This document shows, piece after piece, positions 1 through 8,505 of a DNA stretch of 64,000 bases. This stretch comes from Fulvivirga ulvae (lineage in GTDB: Bacteria > Bacteroidota > Bacteroidia > Cytophagales > Cyclobacteriaceae): contig NZ_CP089981.1 of the NCBI RefSeq assembly GCF_021389975.1, positions 2,195,501 to 2,259,500 on the forward strand. Reading direction: 5' to 3'. The position numbers and the translations under genes were made by a program. The notes under the pieces were generated by a model. That model was not told the origin of the DNA, did not search any database, and was given only the letters and a program-made list of their open reading frames with translations. The stretch's first letter is position 1; each line of letters opens with the position of its first letter.

Positions 1-1259
1 TACAAAAGCGAGAAGTTGAGCGCACGGGCATTTCTTCTTTAAAAATAGCTTACAATAAAGTTTTTGGTTACTACCTCGAAGTAAGCAATGCCCATAAAGA
101 TAAGGTACCTGGTGAATGGATCAGAAAGCAGACCCTGGTTAACGCCGAGCGATACATCACTGAGGAACTCAAGGTCTATGAAGAGAAGATTCTCAATGCA
201 GAAGACAGGCTGTTTGTTATTGAGCAGAAATTATTCTATGAACTGGTCGTGAGTGCTGCTGATTACGTGACCCAAATACAGCAAAATGCAAGGGTTTTGG
301 CTACCGTAGACTGTTTGAATTCTTTTGCTATCATCGCGAGGAACAACAAGTACGTAATGCCTGAGGTCAATGACTCTACTGCCATAGATATCAAAGAAGG
401 TAGGCATCCTGTTATAGAAAAGCAGCTTCCCTTAGGTGAATCCTACATTCCCAATGATGTTTTTCTGGATAACGACCATCAGCAGATTATGGTTATAACA
501 GGACCCAACATGGCGGGTAAGTCTGCTTTGCTCCGGCAAACAGCCTTAATTGTGCTTATGGCGCAAATGGGGTCTTTTGTACCAGCCAAACAGGCTTCGA
601 TTGGCATGGTTGACAAAGTTTTTACCCGTGTGGGAGCCTCTGACAACCTGTCAAAAGGAGAATCAACTTTTATGGTTGAGATGACCGAAACAGCCAGCAT
701 CCTTAACAACCTCAGTGACCGTAGCCTGGTGCTGATGGATGAGATCGGCCGGGGTACAAGTACCTATGACGGAGTCTCCATAGCCTGGTCTATAGTCGAA
801 TTTCTGCATAACCATCAGGATTATTGTGTCAAAACATTGTTTGCCACACATTATCACGAGCTTAATCAGTTAACGGAAGACTTTCCACGTATTAAAAACT
901 TCAATGTATCGGTAAAAGAAGTTGGCGATAAGATCATCTTTATGCGAAAGCTGAAGGAAGGTGGTAGTGAACATAGTTTTGGTATTCATGTGGCACAACT
1001 CGCTGGTATGCCGAATAAGGTAGTTATAAGAGCCAACGAGATTATGCACTTCCTGGAGAAGGATAAGCATAAAAATGACACCCGCAAAAAACTTGAGGAA
1101 GTACCAAAGGCCAATTATCAAATGAGCCTTTTTGAGGCTGATCCAAAATATAAACAAGTGCAGGAAATGATGGACACCCTTGACATCAACACCATTTCAC
1201 CGGTAGAAGCCCTTCTTAAACTTAATGAGATCAAAGTAGTACTAAAGGGCAAGGCATAA
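1..1259 (+). CDS. mutS: DNA mismatch repair protein MutS, 3' part
   Basis: Mismatch-recognition ATPase. The reading frame is open from base 3 to the TAA at 1257-1259, so the N-terminal mismatch-binding domains lie outside the window and about 418 codons are visible. The first residues belong to the core/lever region, containing a typical YNKVFGYYLEVS segment. The ABC-type ATPase follows, with Walker A GPNMAGKS near bases 500-525 and Walker B LVLMDEIGRGTSTYDG near 724-770. The ATHYHEL segment is the conserved histidine switch. The C-terminus holds a lysine-rich linker and a short helical dimerisation tail ending in LKGKA. The domain order and motifs match MutS1 rather than MutS2, because no Smr domain follows. 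Confidence 0.97.
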   Translation, partial: QKREVERTGISSLKIAYNKVFGYYLEVSNAHKDKVPGEWIRKQTLVNAERYITEELKVYEEKILNAEDRLFVIEQKLFYELVVSAADYVTQIQQNARVLATVDCLNSFAIIARNNKYVMPEVNDSTAIDIKEGRHPVIEKQLPLGESYIPNDVFLDNDHQQIMVITGPNMAGKSALLRQTALIVLMAQMGSFVPAKQASIGMVDKVFTRVGASDNLSKGESTFMVEMTETASILNNLSDRSLVLMDEIGRGTSTYDGVSIAWSIVEFLHNHQDYCVKTLFATHYHELNQLTEDFPRIKNFNVSVKEVGDKIIFMRKLKEGGSEHSFGIHVAQLAGMPNKVVIRANEIMHFLEKDKHKNDTRKKLEEVPKANYQMSLFEADPKYKQVQEMMDTLDINTISPVEALLKLNEIKVVLKGKA

Positions 1260-1283
1260 CCTGAATATTCATCCGTTTATCTA

Positions 1284-1305
1284 CCTGATCCTTACGCAGA
1301 TCAGG
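1284..1305. other. Hairpin after mutS, weak terminator candidate
   Basis: A 7-bp perfect stem pairs CCTGATC (1284-1290) with GATCAGG (1299-1305) across an 8-nt loop, 24 nt after the mutS stop. No T-run follows, so termination here is uncertain. The rest of 1260-1400 shows no gene. Confidence 0.3.
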
Positions 1306-1402
1306 GCAAAACCCGCTATATACTACCTAAATTCAGCAAGTAACCTGGATTCCAGATATTTTAAATTAATCATTTCTTTTTACAAAAATTATCAAAATAA
1401 AA

Positions 1403-1433
1403 TTTGAATTATTCAATATGCCTATTAGATTTG
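1403..1433 (+). promoter_or_regulatory. Bacteroidota-type promoter for the barrel/lipoprotein unit
   Basis: TTTG at 1403-1406 is followed after 19 nt by TAGATTTG at 1426-1433, an exact match to the TAnnTTTG -7 consensus of Bacteroidota sigma-ABfr promoters. The spacing is canonical. Transcription would start near 1440, leaving a long AT-rich leader of about 100 nt before the ATG at 1539. Confidence 0.65.
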
Positions 1434-1538
1434 CGGCCTATTAAAGCAGGGTAGTTAATAGAATAAAGAACTATGTTTTTTTATTTAATCAAATAATATT
1501 CTTATTACTTATAAAATAATAATTTAAAATTAAACAAA

Positions 1539-2258
1539 ATGAAGTTAGTCCAAGTGGTATACGCGAAAGCCTTCTTGATGTTGTTCGGTGTCTCATATGC
1601 GTTTGCGCAGGAGGAGGCGAGCAACACAATTGAATATGGGTTTAAAGCGGGTGCTGTAATGAGTGAGTTAAGTTCGTCATATCATACAGGATCCAGATTA
1701 GGTTTTACAGCCGGAGCTTTCGGTTCTTATCAGATCAATGATATGCTGGCAGTACAAGCAGAGGTAGCTTATTTTCAATCAGGAGGTACCTATTTACAAT
1801 TTAAAGATGAGTCCAGGTTTGGAGGATCATCAGATTTTTTCAACAACCATGTTAAGGATGCTTCAGTTACCCTGCACAACATTTATGTTCCTGTTCAGGC
1901 ACGTTTTGCTCCTTTCAGCAATCCTGCTTTTCCTAAATTCCTTATAGGCCCATACATGTCATACAACATTGCAGCAACGGAATCTTATCAGAAAACAGGT
2001 CAATTAAACGGAAATGTTTTTGTAACCGCTGCAGGTGAAGATGTGGTTTCTGACCAGTACAAAAACTTTCAGTTTGGCGCCGTAGCCGGCCTGCAATTCG
2101 ACATCCCTACTGAAGGAAATTTTGATTTGGTTATAGGAGCCGCTTATCAATATGGTATTACCCCGGTTAAAGAATCTTTCAGTTATATCGATTTTGTAGA
2201 AGTTACAGAAGATGTAACGGCCAATGCCTTCTCATTTACTGTTGGTGTTAAATTTTAA
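1539..2258 (+). CDS. Outer-membrane beta-barrel protein, PorT-like
   Basis: A 239-residue protein with an N-terminal signal peptide ending near AYAFA-QEE (residues 1-23). The remainder is alternating hydrophobic/aromatic strands typical of the small outer-membrane beta-barrel family (PorT/OMP_b-brl_2), for example the segments MLAVQAEVAYFQ, QFGAVAGLQFDI and AFSFTVGVKF. It ends in a C-terminal phenylalanine, the usual barrel-insertion signature. It heads a probable unit with the two lipoproteins downstream, 32 nt apart, and has a well-formed promoter upstream. No specific ligand can be inferred. Confidence 0.8.
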   Translation: MKLVQVVYAKAFLMLFGVSYAFAQEEASNTIEYGFKAGAVMSELSSSYHTGSRLGFTAGAFGSYQINDMLAVQAEVAYFQSGGTYLQFKDESRFGGSSDFFNNHVKDASVTLHNIYVPVQARFAPFSNPAFPKFLIGPYMSYNIAATESYQKTGQLNGNVFVTAAGEDVVSDQYKNFQFGAVAGLQFDIPTEGNFDLVIGAAYQYGITPVKESFSYIDFVEVTEDVTANAFSFTVGVKF

Positions 2259-2290
2259 ATAAAGCATAAAAATTAAAAACTAAATAAATC

Positions 2291-3436
2291 ATGAGTTCTA
2301 TAATGAAAAAAACAAGAATCCTATCGTTCCTTTTGGTGATCATACTTGCGGGTGTATTCACTTCTTGTAAAGATGATTTTACTGAAGAGGATGCTTTGAA
2401 TGCTCAACAAACTGTTGATGTTTCTGTTTATGTAATTGATTACTTCAATACCACTGCGGTAAGTGGAGCAACTGTATCTATCATTAAAGATGGCGCTGCT
2501 GTAACTGCTCAAACCAATGAGCAGGGAATTGCTTCTTTTTCTGACGTTAAAATTGGTGGCGGATTACCTGTAACTGTAGAAAAAGAAGGTTTTACCAAAG
2601 TTCAAAATTTAGTAAATGTTGATGTTAACGATTATCGTCAAGGTCACTTTACTGCTACACTTGGAGTATTGTCATTAACTGAAAATACTGCCACTATTAA
2701 AGGTAAATTGGAAATAGAGTCAGACGTAACTAATGAGGATACCGAAGTTGTACCTGAAGGAACTGAAGTTAAAGCATATCTTGATCTTGATGGTATGAAT
2801 ACCGTTGAGTTTGTTGCTACTACCGATGCCAATGGTAACTACGAGCTTGTCGTACCTGCAACAAATACTGGTGTAGATTACAGAATGAAATATGCAACAC
2901 TTACTTTAGATCAAACTATAGCAAAAAATGGAAACAAAGGAGATGCTGAATTTCCGACAACATTGCCTAGTATAGCTAGCATTTCAACAGTATTTAATCC
3001 AATTGGTTCTGCTATTGATATTCCTGGTGTACCTTCAATTTTTGCAACTGCTCCAGCTCCCGCTGCAGGAGGTACTGCTGCGATCATTTACAATGTTGAC
3101 GTAAACTCAGATGGTGAGATTTATGACTTGGATTGGGATGATTCTGGTTCGGGATATACTCAGTCAGAAGGAACTGAGGTTCAAATTACTATTACTTCTC
3201 TTTTTGGAGGCTCTGGAGCTGATATTGTTACATATGTAGATGAATCAGATACCGACCTTTACACAAGCGAAACAATTAACGATGGCGGTACTGGTTACCC
3301 TTCTTTTGATGAGGCTAACAGAACAGGTCGGATAAATCCTAGTTTCACTAACTATGTTGACATCCAGACTGGTGAAATAAGACTAGTCAATGGTCATTAT
3401 GGAACTGGTACCATTAGAGCGGAAGAAATCCAGTAA
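2291..3436 (+). CDS. Lipoprotein with carboxypeptidase-regulatory-like (CNA-B fold) domain
   Basis: A 381-residue secreted lipoprotein. Two starts are possible: ATG 2291 and ATG 2303, the latter giving a compact signal peptide. The lipobox VFTSC places the lipidated cysteine near residue 26, followed by acidic residues (KDD) as expected for surface-sorted Bacteroidota lipoproteins. Residues about 40-120 resemble a carboxypeptidase regulatory-like domain (SVYVIDYFNTTAVSGATVSI, then a GIASFSDV turn), and a second such domain follows at about 130-210. The C-terminal half contains a GSGYTQSEGTEVQI segment and ends in EIQ. It is paralogous to the next gene in order and in terminal motif. No enzymatic motif is visible. 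Confidence 0.8.
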   Translation: MSSIMKKTRILSFLLVIILAGVFTSCKDDFTEEDALNAQQTVDVSVYVIDYFNTTAVSGATVSIIKDGAAVTAQTNEQGIASFSDVKIGGGLPVTVEKEGFTKVQNLVNVDVNDYRQGHFTATLGVLSLTENTATIKGKLEIESDVTNEDTEVVPEGTEVKAYLDLDGMNTVEFVATTDANGNYELVVPATNTGVDYRMKYATLTLDQTIAKNGNKGDAEFPTTLPSIASISTVFNPIGSAIDIPGVPSIFATAPAPAAGGTAAIIYNVDVNSDGEIYDLDWDDSGSGYTQSEGTEVQITITSLFGGSGADIVTYVDESDTDLYTSETINDGGTGYPSFDEANRTGRINPSFTNYVDIQTGEIRLVNGHYGTGTIRAEEIQ

Positions 3437-3442
3437 TAAAGA

Positions 3443-3466
3443 TTAGCCTCTGCTAACGGAGGCTAA
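3443..3466 (+). other. Intercistronic hairpin between the paralogous lipoproteins
   Basis: A perfect 8-bp stem pairs TTAGCCTC (3443-3450) with GAGGCTAA (3459-3466) across an 8-nt loop, directly after the stop of the first lipoprotein. Only a weak T-rich stretch follows. It may be a partial terminator or an mRNA-stabilising hairpin that tunes expression of the second lipoprotein. Confidence 0.5.
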
Positions 3467-3500
3467 ACTTATCTTTTATTAAATATCTAAATAAGAAGGT

Positions 3501-4628
3501 ATGTATAAATTAAGAAATTATTTGTTTCTGCTCTTTATTGGATTTGGCATTGTTTTTACCTCTTGCGAAAAGGATGGACTTACGGAAGAAGAAGTACTCA
3601 ACATGGCCCAAGAGACAACTTTTGCAGTGAATGTAAAAGAGGAGGGAACAAATCTGCCCCTGGCTGGTGTGGATGTAACTATTTCTGCAAGTAGTAATGT
3701 TTATACATCAGTTTCAGATGAATTTGGTGTGGCCTATTTTGAAAATATTGAGCAAGGAGATGTTATTATTGCTTTAAAAAAGGAAGGTTACTTCAATTTG
3801 ACGCAGGAAGCCGAAGTTTTCTCAAATGGCAGGTTGGCAGGTGACAACATCACAATGAACATGTATGCTGAGGAAATGGCGGCTATAGTCAAAGGAAGTG
3901 TTCGAATTCAAACGGATCTTACTACTACGGCTTTTGAGCATCCTGAAGGGATTGAGATTTACGCTAAATATAATAACACCACAATTGCATCTGCTAAGAC
4001 TGATGCTGAAGGTAATTATTCCTTATTGATACCTACTACAGCTAATGGAAGATATATAACAATCCACTTTCCTGATCTGGTGTTTGATCAGAAAATAGCT
4101 GTTCGTGAAGAAAGTGGTGTGGTTATGAAAACGGCTAAAGGAACAATATTCAGACCTTATGATAAGGCCATGGCTTTACCTTCTACAGCTAACATCTTAG
4201 CGACAGTGGCTGGCCCTAATTATTCTAATGGACGCCAGGCTTATGTTGAATCTTTAACTGTTGAATCTGGTGTAATTTCAGGTGTTGAATTGGGTGATAT
4301 TGGCTATGGCTATTCAACGTATTCTGCTATTTATATTAATTCGCTGGACGGTGGGTCCGGAGCTAATATTGAGGTTGACTCTGATTTTGATGGGTCATAT
4401 TGTTATCCAGAATACTACAGGCTTGACCCAAATGATATTTCTATCTACAGTGGAGGAACAGGTTATCCCGATTATGAACCCAATGTAAATGTTTCAACCA
4501 TGCACCCAGGTGGCTTTAAATGGGACCTCTGCGATTATTTAAACGAAACGGAGAGAGTGGAGTCTGGTGATGTTTACTTAATCGACGTTAACTACGGAAC
4601 AGGAACAGAACTGGGAGAAATTCAATAA
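3501..4628 (+). CDS. Lipoprotein, paralogue of the upstream gene
   Basis: A 375-residue lipoprotein. The signal peptide runs to lipobox VFTSC with the cysteine near residue 22, followed by EKDGLTEEEVLN, which parallels KDDFTEEDALN in the upstream paralogue. The carboxypeptidase regulatory-like domain is visible at about 40-120 (LPLAGVDVTISAS, then GVAYFENIEQGDVIIALKKEGY). A second similar domain follows at about 130-200, and the C-terminal half is glycine/tyrosine rich with GTGTELGEIQ at the end, matching GTGT...EIQ in the paralogue. The pair therefore arose by local gene duplication. Function is unknown; a surface-exposed carbohydrate- or protein-binding role is only a guess. Confidence 0.8.
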   Translation: MYKLRNYLFLLFIGFGIVFTSCEKDGLTEEEVLNMAQETTFAVNVKEEGTNLPLAGVDVTISASSNVYTSVSDEFGVAYFENIEQGDVIIALKKEGYFNLTQEAEVFSNGRLAGDNITMNMYAEEMAAIVKGSVRIQTDLTTTAFEHPEGIEIYAKYNNTTIASAKTDAEGNYSLLIPTTANGRYITIHFPDLVFDQKIAVREESGVVMKTAKGTIFRPYDKAMALPSTANILATVAGPNYSNGRQAYVESLTVESGVISGVELGDIGYGYSTYSAIYINSLDGGSGANIEVDSDFDGSYCYPEYYRLDPNDISIYSGGTGYPDYEPNVNVSTMHPGGFKWDLCDYLNETERVESGDVYLIDVNYGTGTELGEIQ

Positions 4629-4653
4629 TTATCCCTTTTATGTAGTAATAGTA

Positions 4654-4690
4654 AAGGCCGTTCAATATCAATTGGGCGGCCTTATTTTAT
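4654..4690 (+). terminator. Rho-independent terminator
   Basis: AAGGCCG (4654-4660) pairs with CGGCCTT (4677-4683) and is followed by ATTTTAT. It lies 26 nt after the second lipoprotein stop and closes the barrel/lipoprotein unit. Confidence 0.75.
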
Positions 4691-4811
4691 ATAAAAGGCA
4701 CTACAGTATCTATTTTTATTGTTTCAAATTCTAATTTTCGACCCTTCCAATATTACCAACACACATAATTGAACCTTTATCAGGTTATTTAACTTACTAC
4801 TAAATAATCCG

Positions 4812-4819
4812 TATTTTTG
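4812..4819 (+). promoter_or_regulatory. -7 promoter element for the desaturase gene
   Basis: TATTTTTG matches the Bacteroidota -7 consensus TAnnTTTG and lies 28 nt before the desaturase ATG. A clear -33 TTG is not seen at the ideal distance, so the assignment is tentative. Confidence 0.4.
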
Positions 4820-4847
4820 CGGAAGAATTTATTTTAAATGACCGGAC

Positions 4848-5798
4848 ATGTCAGAAGTAGTATTAGAAAAAAGAAGTAAACCCATTTTAAAGCAGGAAAT
4901 CGCGTTTGCGATGGTACACCTGCTTCCTTTAGGCGCATTATGGACGGGTGCTACCTGGTTTGACTGGGTAGTTTGTGCGGTTTTATATTTTGGCCGCATG
5001 TTCTGGATAACAGGTGGCTATCACCGTTATTTTTCACATAAATCATATAAGACATCACGTTGGTTTCAGTTTGTGATTGCTTTTATGGCGCAAACATCAG
5101 CGCAAAAAGGTGCTCTTTGGTGGGCAGCTCATCACAGGCATCATCACCGATACAGTGATCAGCCCGAAGACCCACATTCAATGAAATTGTATGGCTTTTG
5201 GTATTCACATATTGGCTGGATCGTTGGGCCTGACTATAAGAAGACAGACTATAAAACTATTGGCGACTATGCCAAGTACCCCGAGCTGGTATGGCTAAAT
5301 AAAAATTACCTTGTACCACCGCTGGTGCTGGCATTAGTTGTAATGGCTTTAGGCGGCTGGGTCAATGGAGGCAGCCCGCTGCTCATGTTTACCCAGGCCG
5401 GATTCTCTACCCTATTTATAGGATTTTTCCTTAGTACCGTTATTCTTTATCATGGTACTTTTTCAATAAATTCTATTATGCATAAGTTTGGAAAGCAGCG
5501 CTATAAAACCGGGGATGAATCCAGAAACAGTTTATGGCTCGCTTTGCTTACTTTAGGCGAGGGCTGGCACAACAATCACCATTACTATGAGGTCGCTGCC
5601 AGGAACGGATTCTTCTGGTGGGAAGTTGATTTTACCTATTATGGCTTGAAACTTTTTAACTGGATGGGGCTAATATGGGATTTGAAAGGTGTGCCTAAGC
5701 ATATACTTTACTCGAAAGATAAACAGCATGCCAAAGAGCTTGCCGCCAAACTTAAGCATAATGAGCTGAGTGTAAGCGAGCTTCGAAAAACAGCTTAA
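4848..5798 (+). CDS. Acyl-CoA desaturase (delta-9 type membrane fatty-acid desaturase)
   Basis: A 316-residue integral membrane di-iron enzyme that introduces a cis double bond into fatty acyl chains. All three histidine boxes of the stearoyl-CoA desaturase family are present: HRYFSH at residues 59-64, HRHHH at 96-100 and HNNHH at 241-245. Hydrophobic segments lie near residues 20-50, 72-86, 155-175 and 185-205, matching the usual four-helix topology with the histidines on the cytoplasmic side. The length fits family members. It has its own putative promoter and terminator, so it is probably monocistronic. A role in membrane fluidity adjustment is inferred from the family. Confidence 0.93.
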   Translation: MSEVVLEKRSKPILKQEIAFAMVHLLPLGALWTGATWFDWVVCAVLYFGRMFWITGGYHRYFSHKSYKTSRWFQFVIAFMAQTSAQKGALWWAAHHRHHHRYSDQPEDPHSMKLYGFWYSHIGWIVGPDYKKTDYKTIGDYAKYPELVWLNKNYLVPPLVLALVVMALGGWVNGGSPLLMFTQAGFSTLFIGFFLSTVILYHGTFSINSIMHKFGKQRYKTGDESRNSLWLALLTLGEGWHNNHHYYEVAARNGFFWWEVDFTYYGLKLFNWMGLIWDLKGVPKHILYSKDKQHAKELAAKLKHNELSVSELRKTA

Positions 5799-5821
5799 AA
5801 GCAACTAAATGGTTATGAAAT

Positions 5822-5853
5822 AAAGGTTGTCCATGTGGCAACCTTTTTCTTTA
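5822..5853 (+). terminator. Rho-independent terminator after the desaturase
   Basis: AAAGGTTG (5822-5829) pairs with CAACCTTT (5839-5846) and is followed by TTCTTT. The stem is perfect over 8 bp, and the hairpin starts 23 nt after the desaturase stop. Confidence 0.8.
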
Positions 5854-5891
5854 TGCGGCGTTATGGTTTTAGGACAATAATATGATTAATT

Positions 5892-6056
5892 ATGACTTCG
5901 TTATTTGTTGAATTTAGAGCTAAATTCAGGAAATCCGGAAGAGTACATTTTAAAGGCTTTCAGGAAGCCTTTGCTTTGTTTCAAGAGGTAGACAGGATGA
6001 CAAAGCCGTGGCTGGAAGACGAGGATCTTGAGCCACCGGTGGGAACTATTGATTAA
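5892..6056 (+). CDS. Small hypothetical protein (54 aa)
   Basis: An ATG-to-TAA reading frame of 54 codons sits between the desaturase terminator and the histidine kinase. The product starts MTSLFVEFRAKF and has a basic first half. It ends in an acidic, proline-containing tail (WLEDEDLEPPVGTID). Composition is protein-like rather than random, and it fills an otherwise empty 317-bp gap. No family is recognised and no signal peptide or membrane segment is visible. It could be a genuine small protein, or a chance frame. Confidence 0.45.
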   Translation: MTSLFVEFRAKFRKSGRVHFKGFQEAFALFQEVDRMTKPWLEDEDLEPPVGTID

Positions 6057-6115
6057 GCTTTTCACATAGCAGGTCATTAATAACCTAAATGACTCCCCTT
6101 ACGTTTTAATTTTGA

Positions 6116-7693
6116 GTGAATTCTGTAAGAAAAACCGGGCTTATTTTACTGCTGGTATTTTTATTACCAGCAGTTTTTTATTCTGTGTACGAAATCTCTT
6201 CTTTGAGCAGGAATGAGGAGGTAATCAATAATATTTACCAAAACCAGCTTGATGCCATCCTTTATTCGGTAAACCAATATTCTGATGATGTTGCAGATAG
6301 CTGGACCTCAAAAATAGAATCTGCCCTCTCCTCTTCCGAACTTTCCGATTCTTTGCCACCAGCCATTTTGGAGGTACTTGATGTCAATTCCAGTATAGCC
6401 CTTATTTTCCTGACAGATACATCTTACAACCGCAAACCACTTTTATATAGTTATAATGACACTTTGGCCAAGATTGCATCTGGCAGGGTTGAGGAGGCTA
6501 TGCAAGTGAATAAGTCTCAGGTAGACAGACTGGTCTTATACATGGAAAGTGGGTTTCAGAAACTTCAACCTCTTGATATCGACTTAATCATAAACAGTAA
6601 AGACCTGGTAACACTGGTTTTCATTCTCAATAAGCCGATTGGTAATTATTTGGTGTGTGGTATAGTTCTGGACCCTGAATTATTTATCGGAGAAACACTG
6701 AGGCCTAAATTACAGACTATAGCTGCTGATAAGTTCATACTGTCTGCTCATCAAAAAGGTACAGATGAGTTGGTTTACACCACGATTGATACGGTTAACA
6801 GATACGACTATAAGGCTAAGGCCATAACCAATGACTTCTGGATTCTCCCCGACTATTATCTGGGCATAAACCTGAAAGGTCGCGGCATTGATCAGATTGT
6901 CATGGAAAGAACCTATCTCAACCTGGGTTTGATATTGCTTTTGAATATTGTGCTGCTGTTTGGTGTTTGGCTGGCGTTTAAAAATGTGAAGAAGGAAATC
7001 CAGTTGGCAGAGAATAAATCCGTATTTGTTTCCAATGTATCCCATGAAATCCGCACACCACTGTCATTGATCAGTATGTTTGCCGAAACCTTGGAAATGG
7101 GCCGGGTACCGACGCAGGAAAAGCGGCAGGAGTACTACCAGATCATAAGCAAGGAGGCCCAAAGGCTTACAGCCATTGTGAATAAAATATTGAACTTTTC
7201 GCAGGTTGAGGCCAACAAAAGCAGCTATATTCTTAAGGCAGTGGATTTGAGTGATGCTGTAGAAGAAGTTCTTAAAACCTATACCTATCATCTGGAAAGC
7301 AAAGGCTTTAAATACTCATTCCTCCGGGAGGAGAACCTAATTGTAGAAGCGGATAAAGATGCTTTGCAGGAGGTAATCATCAATGTGCTGGATAACGCGA
7401 TCAAGTACAGTAAAGACAACAAGCATATTGAGATTCAGACAGGAACATCAGGGAATCGGGCATTTATGTCCATCCGTGACCGGGGAATCGGTATTGCCCT
7501 GAAGGATCAGAAATATATATTTGACAAGTTTTACCGGGTTTCGACTGGAGATTTGGCCAAGGGTCAGGGTACAGGTCTTGGATTGTCGTTGGTCAAACAT
7601 ATTATTGCCAGACATAATGGCAAGATCAAAGTAAAAAGTGAATTAGGAAAAGGCACTACCTTTACCGTATATCTTCTACTTAAACAACAGTGA
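6116..7693 (+). CDS. Sensor histidine kinase, membrane-bound
   Basis: A 525-residue two-component sensor. The start is GTG at 6116, immediately after an in-frame TGA, so the frame cannot extend upstream. Transmembrane helix 1 covers about residues 7-24 and helix 2 about 270-290, enclosing a periplasmic sensor domain of about 240 residues with no recognised fold. HisKA follows with FVSNVSHEIRTPLSL, phospho-acceptor His310. The HATPase domain shows the N box (NVLDNAIKYS), G1 (DRGIGI), F box (FDKFYRV) and G2 (GTGLGLSLV). One nucleotide separates its stop from the ATG of the response regulator, so the two form a pair. The signal is unknown. Confidence 0.93.
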   Translation: MNSVRKTGLILLLVFLLPAVFYSVYEISSLSRNEEVINNIYQNQLDAILYSVNQYSDDVADSWTSKIESALSSSELSDSLPPAILEVLDVNSSIALIFLTDTSYNRKPLLYSYNDTLAKIASGRVEEAMQVNKSQVDRLVLYMESGFQKLQPLDIDLIINSKDLVTLVFILNKPIGNYLVCGIVLDPELFIGETLRPKLQTIAADKFILSAHQKGTDELVYTTIDTVNRYDYKAKAITNDFWILPDYYLGINLKGRGIDQIVMERTYLNLGLILLLNIVLLFGVWLAFKNVKKEIQLAENKSVFVSNVSHEIRTPLSLISMFAETLEMGRVPTQEKRQEYYQIISKEAQRLTAIVNKILNFSQVEANKSSYILKAVDLSDAVEEVLKTYTYHLESKGFKYSFLREENLIVEADKDALQEVIINVLDNAIKYSKDNKHIEIQTGTSGNRAFMSIRDRGIGIALKDQKYIFDKFYRVSTGDLAKGQGTGLGLSLVKHIIARHNGKIKVKSELGKGTTFTVYLLLKQQ

Positions 7694-7694
7694 T

Positions 7695-8384
7695 ATGGCT
7701 GATATCTTAATCATTGAAGATGAACCCATGATGCGGCTTGGGCTAAAAGATAACCTGGAGTTTGAAGGGTATCGTATTGATCTTGCGGTTAGCGGCAAAG
7801 AAGGCTATGAAAAAGCTATTGACGGAAGCTATGACCTCATATTGCTGGATGTAATGTTGCCCGAGCTTTCGGGTTTTGAGGTATGTAAAAAGCTGAGGCA
7901 AAATGGAAACTCAACTCCGGTAATATTGTTAACAGCCAGAGGGGAAGAAATTGATAAGGTTCTTGGCCTTGAGATCGGGGCTGATGACTATGTGACCAAA
8001 CCCTTTAGTGTAAGGGAGTTAATCGCCAGGATTAAAGCACTGCTTCGGCGGGTAAAAACGGAGGATCAAGGGAGCGCGGAAGATTTGGAGGTCAGAATTG
8101 GAAGGTTGGATATCCATTTTGGTAATTATACTGCCTCAGACGGGGACACTGAAATAAAAATGTCTCACAAGGAATTTGAAATACTACAGTATTTATATCA
8201 GCACAAAAATCAACTTGTAAGCCGATACGATCTGCTGGAGAATGTGTGGGGCTATGAAGAAAAGCCAACAACACGAACAGTAGATAACTTTATGGTAAAG
8301 CTGAGACAAAAAGTGGAAGCTAACCCTAATCAACCCAGGATCATCCTTACCGTACACGGGGCCGGATATAAAATGATCTATTGA
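7695..8384 (+). CDS. Response regulator, OmpR/PhoB family
   Basis: A 229-residue DNA-binding response regulator partnered with the upstream kinase. The receiver domain (about residues 1-118) has acidic residues E8/D9, phospho-acceptor Asp52 (LILLDVMLPE), Thr80 and Lys102 (DDYVTKPF). The winged-helix output domain covers about residues 130-228, with the motif SRYDLLENVWGYE and the recognition helix TTRTVDNFMVKLRQK. Targets are unknown. The next gene, encoding a small secreted protein, is a plausible neighbour target because its upstream region holds a short dyad. Confidence 0.95.
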   Translation: MADILIIEDEPMMRLGLKDNLEFEGYRIDLAVSGKEGYEKAIDGSYDLILLDVMLPELSGFEVCKKLRQNGNSTPVILLTARGEEIDKVLGLEIGADDYVTKPFSVRELIARIKALLRRVKTEDQGSAEDLEVRIGRLDIHFGNYTASDGDTEIKMSHKEFEILQYLYQHKNQLVSRYDLLENVWGYEEKPTTRTVDNFMVKLRQKVEANPNQPRIILTVHGAGYKMIY

Positions 8385-8438
8385 TTTACAGTACCTTACC
8401 TGTCGTGACAATCTTTTACATTTGATTACTTTTTGATG

Positions 8439-8452
8439 ACACCCCAGGGTGT
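8439..8452. promoter_or_regulatory. Short dyad upstream of the small secreted protein gene
   Basis: ACACCC and GGGTGT form a perfect 6-bp inverted repeat spaced by 2 nt, about 55 nt before the ATG at 8506. It could be a regulator site. The neighbouring response regulator is one candidate, but nothing in the sequence proves this. Confidence 0.25.
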
Positions 8453-8505
8453 AATAGTGCCGTTATTGACTATAGAAATCAATTTTAGGTCAAAACAACA
8501 CAGGC

